A stretch of 64,000 nt of DNA from Chitinophagaceae bacterium UBA2375 (GCA_002343985.1 DDTB01000026.1:360-64359), one strand, 5' to 3'; shown: positions 51,630 through 60,604, numbered from the stretch's first letter. Numbers and translations: made by a program. The notes: generated from the sequence alone by a model not told the origin.

Positions 51630-52517
51630 TCATGATTCCTCCTCAAATGCCACCTGGTGCTGCCGTAAAAAAGCTTTAATCGCTTCTGCATGGATGCATT
51701 GCCCAAGGTGCAGGAACGAATAATCTGAAATTTTTTTGGGTTGGTTATTCACCTGGATTTCTTTGTCTACCAGGTCAAAACCAAGGTGCAGGTGCTTTGT
51801 CGAAAACTGCATGCCGTACACAACACCCCTCTCATCAAACAAGGGCCCGCCGCTTTGTCCGCGCAATCCCGGTGTACTCAATTCTATGCCATAAATCTGC
51901 CCGTTTTCCCCCAGGAACCTGGTGACCATGCCCTCAATCGGGAACTGCGGCGAATGCTGGATTCCGGTATTGGTCCACTCGATATCATCTTTATCCTTGT
52001 TATACATAAAATTGTTGAACTCAGGAAAAGCGTAACCCAAGCGGCATAAAAATTTTCCCTGCCTGGCCGCGTCGGGGTTCTTTGAAAATTTGGCCACATC
52101 CGTATAATGGATTTGCCGGAACCCATCAAAGTGAAGGAGGGCCAGGTCAAGGCTTGGGTGCATATGCCAGGTGAGGCTTGTCATGCTATCCACACAATCC
52201 ACAAAATTATTTTTGAGTTGGATGATGCTGCCTGCCTGGTATTTGTATTTGATCTCAAGCCCTTTTAATGCGGCTTGTTGCTTATTGTCGTGCGGTAAGC
52301 GTTGGGCATCCTGCCTGAACCGCTGGTAGTGTTGATTGATGCCGTCGGCATTTGCAATCATTTCCGCGATGTGTTTGCAGGTTACAGCCCAACCGTCGCG
52401 GTTCACAAAGAATAATGTTCCCGATCCGGGAACCACCTGCTTCCCACCGTATGTACGCATAATGGTATTGATGGGCCTGGTGAATGTGGAAGCCCGTGAA
52501 ATGGCATTCATGAACAT
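51630..52517 (-). CDS. Trypsin-like serine protease, no signal peptide
   Basis: A 295-residue chymotrypsin-fold (S1-type) protease. The triad can be seen as GWAVTCKHIAE (His 49), SLDLALLHF (Asp 124) and LRGQSGGPLF (Ser 222). The residue order H, D, S matches trypsin/HtrA-type S1C proteins, but no PDZ domain follows. It has no signal peptide or membrane span, so it is probably cytoplasmic, where its target is unknown. An adjacent terminator lies on its upstream side, so it has its own promoter. Confidence 0.85.
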   Translation of the reverse strand: MFMNAISRASTFTRPINTIMRTYGGKQVVPGSGTLFFVNRDGWAVTCKHIAEMIANADGINQHYQRFRQDAQRLPHDNKQQAALKGLEIKYKYQAGSIIQLKNNFVDCVDSMTSLTWHMHPSLDLALLHFDGFRQIHYTDVAKFSKNPDAARQGKFLCRLGYAFPEFNNFMYNKDKDDIEWTNTGIQHSPQFPIEGMVTRFLGENGQIYGIELSTPGLRGQSGGPLFDERGVVYGMQFSTKHLHLGFDLVDKEIQVNNQPKKISDYSFLHLGQCIHAEAIKAFLRQHQVAFEEES

Positions 52518-52550
52518 GGCAATATTCTTTAGTTTGTAAATTTCCTGATA

Positions 52551-52586
52551 ATAAAAAACCCTGCTGTTGCAGGGTTATATTTTTTT
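52551..52586 (-). terminator. Terminator of the DUF1573 pair
   Basis: AACCCTGC / GCAGGGTT with loop TGTT, T run on both strands, 20 bp after the second DUF1573 gene. Confidence 0.8.
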
Positions 52587-52604
52587 GATAACATGCAAAA
52601 CTGA

Positions 52605-53117
52605 TTATGACTTGATGGCCTTTGATTTTGCAGCCGCAGGCTTCTTTTCGCGTACGCCGCCGGTTTTAACGGGAGTAGCTGAACTCTTCATTTGGTCTGC
52701 AGTTTCCACTTTGCCGCCTCCGATTTTCGCGAAATCTTCTGGGCTCAGTACTTCACCTTTGATGGTGATGCTCTTCATATCGTTTGAACCTGCAAATTTT
52801 ACAGTCAGGTGCTTTTCGAAGGCATTCAGGTTTTTGGCATTGTAAGTGGCTTTGATGAAACCGGATTTACCGGGCGCGATGGGCTCTTTGGTATAATCAC
52901 CGATGGTGCAACCGCAGGTTGGGTTGGCCTGCTCGATGATCAAAGGTTCGTTGCTGATATTGGTCACTTCAAATGTAGCCGTAGCGGGTACATCCTGCTT
53001 GATTTTTCCGAAATCAATGGTTTCAGACTTGAACTTAGCCATTTCATCAGCTTTCTTCTGCGCGAATACTGACACAGATAAAAACAGGGCCGAAAGAATA
53101 AATAATGCTTTTTTCAT
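52605..53117 (-). CDS. Exported DUF1573 protein, second copy
   Basis: A 170-residue exported protein with signal peptide ending VSVFAQ (residue 19) and a DUF1573 domain (residues 30-125): FKSETIDFGKIKQDVPATATFEVTNISNEPL, the CGCTIGDYTKEPIAPG metal- or disulfide-like CGC motif, and the final VLSPEDFAKIGG. A lysine/alanine tail follows (PVKTGGVREKKPAAAKSK). DUF1573 is an Ig-like fold of unknown role in Bacteroidota envelopes. It lies 31 bp after its paralogue and shares its transcript. Confidence 0.88.
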   Translation of the reverse strand: MKKALFILSALFLSVSVFAQKKADEMAKFKSETIDFGKIKQDVPATATFEVTNISNEPLIIEQANPTCGCTIGDYTKEPIAPGKSGFIKATYNAKNLNAFEKHLTVKFAGSNDMKSITIKGEVLSPEDFAKIGGGKVETADQMKSSATPVKTGGVREKKPAAAKSKAIKS

Positions 53118-53148
53118 GTTGTGTGTTATTTAATTTGATTTATGTCCT

Positions 53149-53628
53149 TTAATTCTTCAACTCATTCAAACCGGAATTCTCCGGTGCGCTGGCGGCAGGT
53201 GTTTTCCAAACTTCTCCTTTGATGGTGATTTGTTTGCTGAGGTTTTCATTGTATGTCACCGTGATAAATTTGGTGAATGGGCCTTCAGCAGCGGCATTAT
53301 AGCCTACTTTTATGGTTGAACTTCCACCGGCGGGAATGTCTTTATCCTTTTCCCATTCAGGCGTGGTGCAACCGCAACTGGCTTGTACGTTGTTGATTTT
53401 TAATGGCGTTTTACCGCTGTTCGTAACCTCAAACAGGTGTGTCACGGGTTTGCCCTGCGGAATTTTTCCGAAGTCATATACTTCTTCCTTTAACACTAAA
53501 GTTTCAGGTTGCTTAACGGCCTGGTCTGCCACGGGTTTGGCTGCTGTGCCATGGTTATGGCCTTCGTGCTGTGCCACAGCGAATAAGGAACCCAGGCAAA
53601 TGAAAGAGGAGAGTAACAGTTTTTTCAT
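53149..53628 (-). CDS. Exported DUF1573 protein, first copy
   Basis: A 159-residue exported protein with signal peptide ending SLFAVAQ (residue 19), a short His/Gly-rich start (HEGHNHG), then a DUF1573 domain with EVYDFGKIPQGKPVTHLFEVTNSG, the CGCTTPEWEKDKDIPAGG motif and TIKGEVWKTP. The HxGHNHG segment could bind metal. It is the promoter-proximal gene of a tandem pair and is driven by a near-ideal Bacteroidota promoter. Confidence 0.88.
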   Translation of the reverse strand: MKKLLLSSFICLGSLFAVAQHEGHNHGTAAKPVADQAVKQPETLVLKEEVYDFGKIPQGKPVTHLFEVTNSGKTPLKINNVQASCGCTTPEWEKDKDIPAGGSSTIKVGYNAAAEGPFTKFITVTYNENLSKQITIKGEVWKTPAASAPENSGLNELKN

Positions 53629-53653
53629 ATTCGGGTATTTAAATACACTCGCT

Positions 53654-53686
53654 CAAAGATACAAAAACCTTTGGTTACCATACAAA
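53654..53686 (-). promoter_or_regulatory. Full Bacteroidota promoter TTTG-N21-TATCTTTG of the DUF1573 pair
   Basis: On the minus strand TTTG (53683-53686) and TATCTTTG (53654-53661) are spaced by 21 bp. The predicted start is near 53647 with a leader of about 20 nt. This is the best promoter match in the window. Confidence 0.75.
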
Positions 53687-53731
53687 TTGCAGGGGTATTT
53701 GCCATTTTTTAACAAAGCGCCTGTAAAGTTA

Positions 53732-53739
53732 TATTTTTG
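53732..53739 (+). promoter_or_regulatory. Bacteroidota -7 element TATTTTTG upstream of the E1 gene
   Basis: Exact TAnnTTTG, 18 bases before the ATG at 53757, diverging from the DUF1573 promoter. The -33 position holds a T run without TTG. Confidence 0.5.
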
Positions 53740-53756
53740 CCGCAGATACTGATATT

Positions 53757-56141
53757 ATGGATACAATGAAACAGCAGGATGCTGCCAGCCAGGAAAAACT
53801 GAGTTTCGACCTGTTCCGGAATGAGGTCTTGAAAGATTACCGCGACTGTTGCATCAGCCGTGAAACCAGTTTACTGGGACGCAAAGAGGTGCTCACCGGG
53901 AAAGCCAAATTTGGCATTTTCGGCGATGGAAAGGAAGTGGCCCAGGTGGCTATGGCCAAGTTTTTCAAACCGGGTGATTTCCGCTCGGGGTATTACCGCG
54001 ACCAGACTTTCATGTTTGCCAGCGGACTGGCCACTGTTGAGCAGTTTTTCGCACAATTGTACGCCGACCCTGATGTGGCCCATGATCCATTCAGTGCCGG
54101 CAGGCAGATGAACGCGCATTTCGCCACGCCTTTTGTTGACGAACAGGGCAACTGGCTCGAACTGGCGAAGCGCAAGAATGTGTCATCGGATATTGCGCCC
54201 ACGGGCGGACAAATGCCCAGGGCCCTCGGACTTGCCTTTGCTTCAAAGGTTTTCCGCCAGGTACCGGGCCTGCACAACGAAACCAACCTGAGCCAGCAGG
54301 GACAGGAAGTTTGTTTTTGTACCATCGGCGACGCTTCCACCAGTGAAGGCCATTTTTGGGAAACGCTGAACGCGGCCGGTGTGCTGCAGGTGCCCCTGGC
54401 CGTATTTGTTTGGGATGACGGATATGGCATTTCAGTGCCCAAAAAATACCAAACCACCAAGGGCTCCATTTCGGAAGCCCTATCGGGCTTGCAGCAAAGG
54501 GATGGCAGTAACGGGGTGGATATCTACAGGCTGAAAGGCTGGGATTACGCGGGCATGTGCGAAACCCTTGAAGCGGCCATCCAGAAAATACGCGATACGC
54601 ATATCCCCGCATTGTTTCATGTGGAGGAAATCACGCAGCCACAGGGCCATTCCACTTCGGGTAGCCATGAACGTTATAAAACCCCGGAGCGCCTTACCTG
54701 GGAGAAAGAATGGGATTGCATCAGGCAGATGAGGGAATGGATCATCGAAAATGCACTCGCATCCGAAGAAGAACTGATCAATATTGAGGAAGAAGCGGTG
54801 ATGCATGTAAAAGAAAGCCGCAACAGGGCCTGGGAACAATACATCATGCCGGTCAGGCAAATGGTAGATGAAGCTGTTGAAGCCATGAATCCACTTCAGG
54901 CAGATTATCCGGCTATCGGCCAATTGATACAAGACCTTAAGGGCATCCGCGAGCCCCTGCGCCGGGATGTTTTCAGCACGCTGGCCAGGGCGATGGACAT
55001 AGCCGACCATGGACATCCCATGTATCAGGAACTGGCCAGGCTGTATGATCTGCGCAAAACCGAACAGGAAGCTTTATATGACCGATTCTTGTATAACGAA
55101 GGCCCCAAAGCCGCCTTGTCTGTACCTGAAAAAGCTGTGCGTTATGAAGACGATTCCCCGCAGATCAACGGATTTGAAGTGCTGAACAAGTTTTTCGACC
55201 AGCTTTTTGCCGCCAATAACAAAGTGGTGGCTTTTGGTGAAGACCTTGGATATATCGGTGATGTAAACCAGGGTTTCAGCGGCTTGCAGGAGAAATACGG
55301 TGAACAGCGCATTTTTGATACCGGCATCCGGGAACTCACTATAATGGGACAGGGCATTGGACTGGCCCTGCGCGGACTCAGGCCCATCGCGGAAATTCAA
55401 TACCTAGACTACCTGCTGTATGGACTGCAGCCTTTGAGCGATGACGCGGCGACCACGCATTTCCGTACAGCCGGCCAGCAAAGCGTTCCATTGATTGTAC
55501 GCACACGCGGCCACAGGCTTGAAGGCATCTGGCATAGCGGCTCGCCCATGGGAATGGTTGTTCATGCCTTAAGGGGGATGTATGTATGTGTGCCCAGAAA
55601 TATGACACAGGCCGTAGGCATGTACAACACCCTGCTCCGGGGCAATGATCCCGGGTTGGTGGTGGAATGCCTCAATGGGTACAGGCTGAAAGAAAAACTT
55701 CCCGCCAATCTCCTCGAATACACGGTACCGTTAGGCGTACCCGAAGTGATCCGGGAAGGCGATGACATCAGTATTGTCAGTTACGGATCAACCCTGCGCA
55801 TCGTGCAGGACGCCGCTGAGCGCCTTTCAAAAATGGGCATCCATGTGGAAATCATCGACGTGCAAACCCTTTTGCCGTTTGATATCCACCACCGCATCCT
55901 CGCATCATTAAAGAAAACCAACAGGATCCTTTTTGTGGATGAGGATGTACCGGGTGGAGCGGCTGCTTACATGTTTAACCATGTCATGGAACAACAGAAC
56001 GGCTACCGGTACCTTGATGTGGCGCCCCGCACATTAACAGCCAAGGCGCACAGGCCGGGCTATGGCAGTGACGGCGATTATTTCTCAAAGCCCAATGCCG
56101 AAGATGTGGTTCGTGTGGTGAAACAAATGATGGCGGAATAA
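53757..56141 (+). CDS. Fused 2-oxoacid dehydrogenase E1 (alpha-beta)
   Basis: A 794-residue TPP-dependent dehydrogenase joining the alpha subunit (about 1-370) and the beta subunit (about 465-794) of the branched-chain/pyruvate-type E1. In alpha the TPP motif runs GDASTSEGHFWETLNAAGVL...VWDDGYGIS (residues 191-225); the canonical second Asn of the NN pair is replaced by Asp 221. The beta part has GEDLGYIGDVNQGF, REL-TIMGQGIG, and the activation loop TTHFRTAGQQS. The likely product is acyl-lipoyl-E2, though no E2 or E3 gene is nearby. A trimeric channel gene follows by 16 bp. Confidence 0.92.
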   Translation: MDTMKQQDAASQEKLSFDLFRNEVLKDYRDCCISRETSLLGRKEVLTGKAKFGIFGDGKEVAQVAMAKFFKPGDFRSGYYRDQTFMFASGLATVEQFFAQLYADPDVAHDPFSAGRQMNAHFATPFVDEQGNWLELAKRKNVSSDIAPTGGQMPRALGLAFASKVFRQVPGLHNETNLSQQGQEVCFCTIGDASTSEGHFWETLNAAGVLQVPLAVFVWDDGYGISVPKKYQTTKGSISEALSGLQQRDGSNGVDIYRLKGWDYAGMCETLEAAIQKIRDTHIPALFHVEEITQPQGHSTSGSHERYKTPERLTWEKEWDCIRQMREWIIENALASEEELINIEEEAVMHVKESRNRAWEQYIMPVRQMVDEAVEAMNPLQADYPAIGQLIQDLKGIREPLRRDVFSTLARAMDIADHGHPMYQELARLYDLRKTEQEALYDRFLYNEGPKAALSVPEKAVRYEDDSPQINGFEVLNKFFDQLFAANNKVVAFGEDLGYIGDVNQGFSGLQEKYGEQRIFDTGIRELTIMGQGIGLALRGLRPIAEIQYLDYLLYGLQPLSDDAATTHFRTAGQQSVPLIVRTRGHRLEGIWHSGSPMGMVVHALRGMYVCVPRNMTQAVGMYNTLLRGNDPGLVVECLNGYRLKEKLPANLLEYTVPLGVPEVIREGDDISIVSYGSTLRIVQDAAERLSKMGIHVEIIDVQTLLPFDIHHRILASLKKTNRILFVDEDVPGGAAAYMFNHVMEQQNGYRYLDVAPRTLTAKAHRPGYGSDGDYFSKPNAEDVVRVVKQMMAE

Positions 56142-56157
56142 GCTACAAAGCAATTAT

Positions 56158-56778
56158 ATGACCATCAGCTTCCTGCAGATCATCGAAATTCTGGGGACAT
56201 TCTCCTTTGCCGTTTCCGGCGCCACTTTTGCTATGGAAAAAAAGCTGGACCCATTCGGGGTGCTGATCATTTCTTTTGTTACGGCGATAGGAGGGGGAAC
56301 CTTGCGGGACGGCATGATCGGAAACCTGCCGGTGGGCTGGCTCAGGGACGCGACAGCCACAACGGTGATTTTTTCCGCTGCCATCCTTACCATGTTATTT
56401 GATCCTTATTTCAGGAAATTATCCAAAACACTATTTCTGTTCGACGCGCTCGGCCTGGGATTGTTTACCATCGTGGGTTTGGAAAAAGCGCTGGAACTGA
56501 ACCTGAGCATGGGCGTATGCATCGCGTTGGGAACGATCACGGCCAGTTTCGGAGGTGTGATCCGGGATGTACTGTTAAATCATGTGCCGCTGGTGTTCAG
56601 AAAGGAAATTTACGCGTTGGCCAGTGTGGCGGGCGGGTTCCTGTATTTCCTGTTGCGGCAAACCAATCTCTCATCCGACCTGAGTACCATCATCTGCATC
56701 CTCTTTATTTTCCTGATCCGGCTGGTCGCGGTACGCTATAAAATTTCGTTGCCGCCCTTTTACAACCGCGATAAATAA
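56158..56778 (+). CDS. Trimeric intracellular cation channel family protein (TRIC/UPF0126)
   Basis: A 206-residue membrane protein with seven predicted spans in a duplicated three-span arrangement. The motifs GTFSFAVSGA, GGGTLRDGMIGNLP (first repeat) and ASFGGVIRDVLLNHVPLV (second repeat) define the family, and the glycine-rich GGG/RD pairs bend the pore helices. Bacterial homologues conduct potassium-like cations or transport glycine-like substrates; the role here is open. It probably shares the E1 transcript. Confidence 0.92.
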   Translation: MTISFLQIIEILGTFSFAVSGATFAMEKKLDPFGVLIISFVTAIGGGTLRDGMIGNLPVGWLRDATATTVIFSAAILTMLFDPYFRKLSKTLFLFDALGLGLFTIVGLEKALELNLSMGVCIALGTITASFGGVIRDVLLNHVPLVFRKEIYALASVAGGFLYFLLRQTNLSSDLSTIICILFIFLIRLVAVRYKISLPPFYNRDK

Positions 56779-56787
56779 TCGAACAGG

Positions 56788-57501
56788 TTATTTCAGGTTG
56801 TGGTACACTTTCTGCACATCGTCATCCTGCTCAAGCCTGTCAACCAGTTTCAAAACTTCCTGTGCTTCTTCTTCGCCCAATTCAACCGTATTGGCAGGAA
56901 TTCGTGTAGGCTCTGCCGTTATGACTTCAATGCCTTTCTCTTCCAGTATTTTACTCATGTTTCCGAAATCGTTGAAGGCCGTGCGGATGATGATATGCCC
57001 TTCGCTGTCTTCACCAATTTCTTCCAGTCCGTAATCAATCAGTTCAAGTTCGAGGTCTTCAATATTGAGGTTGGGGTTGCTTTTCAATTTAAACTCACCC
57101 ATACGGTTAAACGTAAATGCCACGGAACCGCTGGTGCCTAAAGCGCCGCCGCCTTTGGTGAAGTGCATCCTCACGTTGGCAACCGTGCGGGTAGGGTTGT
57201 CGGTGGCGGTTTCCACCATCACGGCTACGCCATGGGGCGCATATCCTTCGTACACAATTTCTTCATAATCGGTCCTGTCTTTGCCCATCGCGCGTTTGAT
57301 GGCAGCTTCCACGCGGTCTTTTGGCATATTGCAGGCCTTGGCGTTGAGGTAACAACGGCGCAGGGCGGGATTGTTTTCGGGATCGGGCCCGCCGGCTTTA
57401 ACGGCAATCGCAATCTCTTTTCCGATACGGGTGAAATTCTTTGCCATTTTATCCCAGCGGGCAAACATGGCGCTTTTGCGTACTTCAAATATCCTTCCCA
57501 T
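56788..57501 (-). CDS. YebC/PmpR-family regulatory protein
   Basis: A 237-residue protein of the YebC/TACO1 family, which helps ribosomes move through proline-rich stretches and has been described as a transcription regulator. The opening MGRIFEVRKSAMFARWDKMAKNFTRIGKEI is the family start. The ATG at 57501 is chosen because the -7 element at 57553-57560 lies upstream; the longer frame from 57579 begins inside that promoter. A role in translating the polyproline protein (2614-2865) is possible but speculative. Confidence 0.93.
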   Translation of the reverse strand: MGRIFEVRKSAMFARWDKMAKNFTRIGKEIAIAVKAGGPDPENNPALRRCYLNAKACNMPKDRVEAAIKRAMGKDRTDYEEIVYEGYAPHGVAVMVETATDNPTRTVANVRMHFTKGGGALGTSGSVAFTFNRMGEFKLKSNPNLNIEDLELELIDYGLEEIGEDSEGHIIIRTAFNDFGNMSKILEEKGIEVITAEPTRIPANTVELGEEEAQEVLKLVDRLEQDDDVQKVYHNLK

Positions 57502-57552
57502 GGTAAAATCAAATTCGGTGAACGAATGAAAAAGCCCTTTCCGGGCGGGTTG

Positions 57553-57581
57553 CAAATGTAAGAAAATGATGCTTACCACAA
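57553..57581 (-). promoter_or_regulatory. Bacteroidota promoter TTG-N18-TACATTTG upstream of yebC
   Basis: Exact TACATTTG (57553-57560) with TTG (57579-57581) 18 bp upstream on the minus strand, slightly short of the usual 19-21. It gives a leader of about 45 nt and supports the start at 57501. Confidence 0.55.
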
Positions 57582-57608
57582 CTTATACCCAAACCTTATC
57601 TTCGTTGC

Positions 57609-58685
57609 ATGGAAACCCTTTACCCATACGCTGATGTACTTCATTTTGCAGAACAGGTCTTCATCAAAATCGGTTGCTCTGCCGAACAGGCACATATTGC
57701 GGCGGAATCCTTACTGAGCGCCGACCTGAGCGGTGTCGACAGCCATGGGGTGGCGAGGTTGAGCGGTTATGTGCGTTTATGGGAAGTAAAAAGGGTAAAC
57801 CCCAGGCCGGATATGCGCATCGTGCATGAAACGCCTTCCACCGCTACCTTTGATGGTGATGCCGGGCTTGGACTCGTGGTTGCGCCTGCAGCGATGGCCA
57901 TCGCCATCGAAAAAGCCAGGCAGGCGGGAACGGGATGGGTCGCCATCCGCAACAGCAATCATTTCGGTATCGCAGGTCATCACGCGGCCCTGGCCCTTCC
58001 CCATAATATGATTGGCATCGCGCTCACCAATGCGTCGGCGCTGGTATCACCGGCATTATCAAAAGAAAGGATGCTCGGTACCAACCCCATCGCCATGGCG
58101 ATACCCGCGGGTGAGGAACCGCCCTTCCTGGCCGATTTTGCTACCACTACGGCGGCAAACGGCAAACTGGAAATCCTGCAGCGCAAGCAGGAAGAGGCCC
58201 CATTCGGTTGGGTGCAGGATAAATCCGGCGAACCCAGCACAGATCCCTCTGTATTGAAACAGGGTGGCATGTTGCTTCCCCTTGGTGGCGACAGGGAACA
58301 CGGCAGCCATAAAGGTTTCATGCTTGGCAGTATGGTGGATATATTATCGGGTGTGTTGAGCGGCGCCAATTTCGGGCCCTGGGTGCCCCCATTTCCCGCT
58401 TATGTTCCTATGCCTGATAATATGCCGGGTTTTGGCATTGGGCATTTTGTTGGCGCCATGCGCATCGATGCATTCAGGCCCGCGGAGGCATTTAAAAAAG
58501 ATATGGATCAATGGATCCGAAGGTTCAGGCAGGCAACGCCTTCCGACCCCAATCAGCTGGTCGTGATCCCCGGCGACCCTGAGAGAATCATGAAAGCGCA
58601 ACGTTTGAAGCAGGGCATACCTTTATTGCCGGAAGTGGTCAATGACCTGAAAGAATTAGGAAACAAATTGGGTTTATCGTGGTAA
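57609..58685 (+). CDS. Ldh-family malate/L-lactate/sulfolactate dehydrogenase
   Basis: A 358-residue NAD(P)-dependent oxidoreductase of the Ldh2/MdhG family, structurally distinct from classical lactate and malate dehydrogenases. The motifs ADLSGVDSHGVARL (His near residue 48), RNSNHFGIAGHHAAL, GTNPIAMAIPAG and GDREHGSHKGFMLG are present. Substrate could be malate, lactate, ureidoglycolate or similar 2-hydroxyacids. It stands alone; no pathway genes flank it. Confidence 0.92.
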   Translation: METLYPYADVLHFAEQVFIKIGCSAEQAHIAAESLLSADLSGVDSHGVARLSGYVRLWEVKRVNPRPDMRIVHETPSTATFDGDAGLGLVVAPAAMAIAIEKARQAGTGWVAIRNSNHFGIAGHHAALALPHNMIGIALTNASALVSPALSKERMLGTNPIAMAIPAGEEPPFLADFATTTAANGKLEILQRKQEEAPFGWVQDKSGEPSTDPSVLKQGGMLLPLGGDREHGSHKGFMLGSMVDILSGVLSGANFGPWVPPFPAYVPMPDNMPGFGIGHFVGAMRIDAFRPAEAFKKDMDQWIRRFRQATPSDPNQLVVIPGDPERIMKAQRLKQGIPLLPEVVNDLKELGNKLGLSW

Positions 58686-58700
58686 GGCTAAACTGATGTG

Positions 58701-59165
58701 TTACATCCCCATGCCCAGTTTCCTGTAAATATAACTCATCAGCCAGGCCGGACCGATCAGCAGGAATTGCAGGTCTTTTAAAAATGAGGGCTTTTTACCT
58801 TCCACATGATGCCCGTAAAACTGTCCAATCCATGCCAATCCGAAAATTATCAGGCAATATGCCCAAAGTGGCAATGGGCCATTTCTTTCCAGCCAGTTAG
58901 CGCCCAAAAGGCAAAGGCATCCAAAAAGCAACATACCAATCCAGATTGTTTTGGATAATCCCAGGTAATATAATGTCAGCCCAAGCATGGCCAGCAATGC
59001 CAGGTTTATTTGTATCCCCTGAACAGACCAGGGTAATTTAACCGCATACAGTAAACCGGTAATGGAAAAGAAAATCGCCGGCACACAGATCCAGTGGATC
59101 AGTTTATTGGTTTTGTTTTGGTGGCTTTCACCATATTCGCTTAACCATTGATGGATTGTTTTCAT
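58701..59165 (-). CDS. Mpo1-like DUF962 membrane protein
   Basis: A 154-residue membrane protein with four spans. The opening KTIHQWLSEYGESHQNKTNKLIHWICVP carries the histidines of DUF962/Mpo1-like proteins; yeast Mpo1 is a Fe(II)-dependent dioxygenase in alpha-oxidation of 2-hydroxy fatty acids. The span ENGPLP... FGLAWIGQFYGHHVEGKKPS has the second His pair. Enzymatic function in bacteria is not established. A start 31 codons further upstream is less likely since the family begins at MKTIHQ. Confidence 0.85.
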   Translation of the reverse strand: MKTIHQWLSEYGESHQNKTNKLIHWICVPAIFFSITGLLYAVKLPWSVQGIQINLALLAMLGLTLYYLGLSKTIWIGMLLFGCLCLLGANWLERNGPLPLWAYCLIIFGLAWIGQFYGHHVEGKKPSFLKDLQFLLIGPAWLMSYIYRKLGMGM

Positions 59166-59328
59166 ACCGGAAGTATTGAATATGTGAAAAATACTGATTT
59201 TTTTTTGGCTTGTACAGACTAAAACCGGGAAACCTGCGTTTATAGTGTGGTTTTTCATAGGATATTGGATTAATACGGGCTGCGATTTCCATCGCCGGCC
59301 CTTTTTTCATTTTATGAGGTATGGGCAT

Positions 59329-59354
59329 AAAAAAACTCCCGTTGCGGGAGTTTA
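59329..59354 (-). terminator. Terminator of queA
   Basis: ACTCCCG / CGGGAGT with loop TTG and a long T run on the minus strand, 20 bp after the queA stop. Confidence 0.85.
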
Positions 59355-59374
59355 TGGTGAAATTATTTTCAATG

Positions 59375-60424
59375 TTAGATGATCATCATCGCGTCGCCAT
59401 AGCTAAAGAAGCGGTATTTATCCTTAATGGCTTTCTTATAAGCTTCCATCATCAGGTCATATCCGGCAAATGCGCAAGCCATAATCAGCAGGCTGGTTTT
59501 GGGCAGGTGGAAATTGGTGACCAATGAATCGGCAATATTGAAATTATAGGGGGGATGGATAAAATGATTCGTCCAGCCCTCCGAAGGCTTCAGCAATTTC
59601 TGCGCCGTGTATGATGATTCCATGGCACGCATGGTTGTGGTGCCGATGGAGCAGATGCGGTGCCCTGATTCTTTGGCTTTGTTGACAATAGCGCAGGCAT
59701 TGTCTTCAATTTTATAATACTCCGCATCCATTTTATGCTTGCTCAGGTCTTCCACCTCAATCGGCCTGAATGTGCCAAGCCCGGTGTGCAGGGTGATTTC
59801 CGCGAAGCGGATACCCTGAATTTCCAATCGTTTGATGAGTTCCTTGCTGAAATGCAACCCGGCGGTTGGGGCCGCTACAGCGCCCTCGTGTTTTGCATAC
59901 ACGGTTTGGTACCTCTCTTTATCCTCTTCTTCCGGCTTGCGTTTGATGTACTTGGGAAGCGGGGTTTCGCCCATCAGTTCCAGCATCTGGCGGAATTCTT
60001 CATCGGTGCCATCCCAGAGAAAACGGATGGTTCGGCCACGACTGGTGGTGTTGTCGATGACTTCAGCAACGAGTTCATCGTTCTCCCCAAAATATAATTT
60101 GTTGCCTACGCGGATTTTACGCGCAGGGTCCACAATCACATCCCAGAGTTTATTGGCCTTGTTTAATTCGCGGAGCAGGAACACTTCAATTTTAGCGCCT
60201 GTTTTTTCTTTGCGACCGTACATGCGTGCAGGGAATACTTTGGTGTTATTCACAACAAAAACGTCCTTGTCGTCGAAGTATTCCATGATGTCACGGAACT
60301 GCCTGTTTTCCATTTGCCCTGTGTGGCGGTGGATCACCATGAGCCGGCTTTCTTCTCTTTTTTTGGTTGGGTGTTGTGCGATGAGGTTGAGCGGAAGATC
60401 AAATCGAAACTGAGATAATTTCAT
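59375..60424 (-). CDS. queA: S-adenosylmethionine:tRNA ribosyltransferase-isomerase
   Basis: A 349-residue enzyme of queuosine synthesis that builds epoxyqueuosine on the wobble guanine-derived base of tRNA. Characteristic segments are LSQFRFDLPLNLIAQHPTKKREESRLM at the N-terminus, AAPTAGLHFS and LHTGLGTFRPI in the middle, and CSIGTTTMRAMES with NFHLPKTSLLIMACAFAG near the C-terminus. A long leader with inverted repeats precedes it. The tgt gene is not nearby. Confidence 0.95.
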   Translation of the reverse strand: MKLSQFRFDLPLNLIAQHPTKKREESRLMVIHRHTGQMENRQFRDIMEYFDDKDVFVVNNTKVFPARMYGRKEKTGAKIEVFLLRELNKANKLWDVIVDPARKIRVGNKLYFGENDELVAEVIDNTTSRGRTIRFLWDGTDEEFRQMLELMGETPLPKYIKRKPEEEDKERYQTVYAKHEGAVAAPTAGLHFSKELIKRLEIQGIRFAEITLHTGLGTFRPIEVEDLSKHKMDAEYYKIEDNACAIVNKAKESGHRICSIGTTTMRAMESSYTAQKLLKPSEGWTNHFIHPPYNFNIADSLVTNFHLPKTSLLIMACAFAGYDLMMEAYKKAIKDKYRFFSYGDAMMII

Positions 60425-60491
60425 CAGGAATCAGGTATTTTTTCGTTCTGATGATTCTCCCGGAGGGGCATGGCCGGATCTCCGTTTGAGT

Positions 60492-60543
60492 CATGTAATA
60501 AATAAATTTCCATTTATCACATGCCAGTTACCGCCGGGGCGGT
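60492..60543. repeat. Two inverted repeats in the queA leader region
   Basis: CATGT-A-ATAAAT / ATTTAT-C-ACATG (60492-60523, one mismatch) and ACCGCC-GG-GGCGGT (60530-60543, perfect). Both lie between the candidate promoter at 60605 and queA. No other gene is seen in this 261-bp gap. Confidence 0.6.
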
Positions 60544-60604
60544 ATGTCAGTCCAACTTTCCCTTTGCAGGAAAAGGTATCATGTTACGGCATGATTAAAG
60601 TGCG

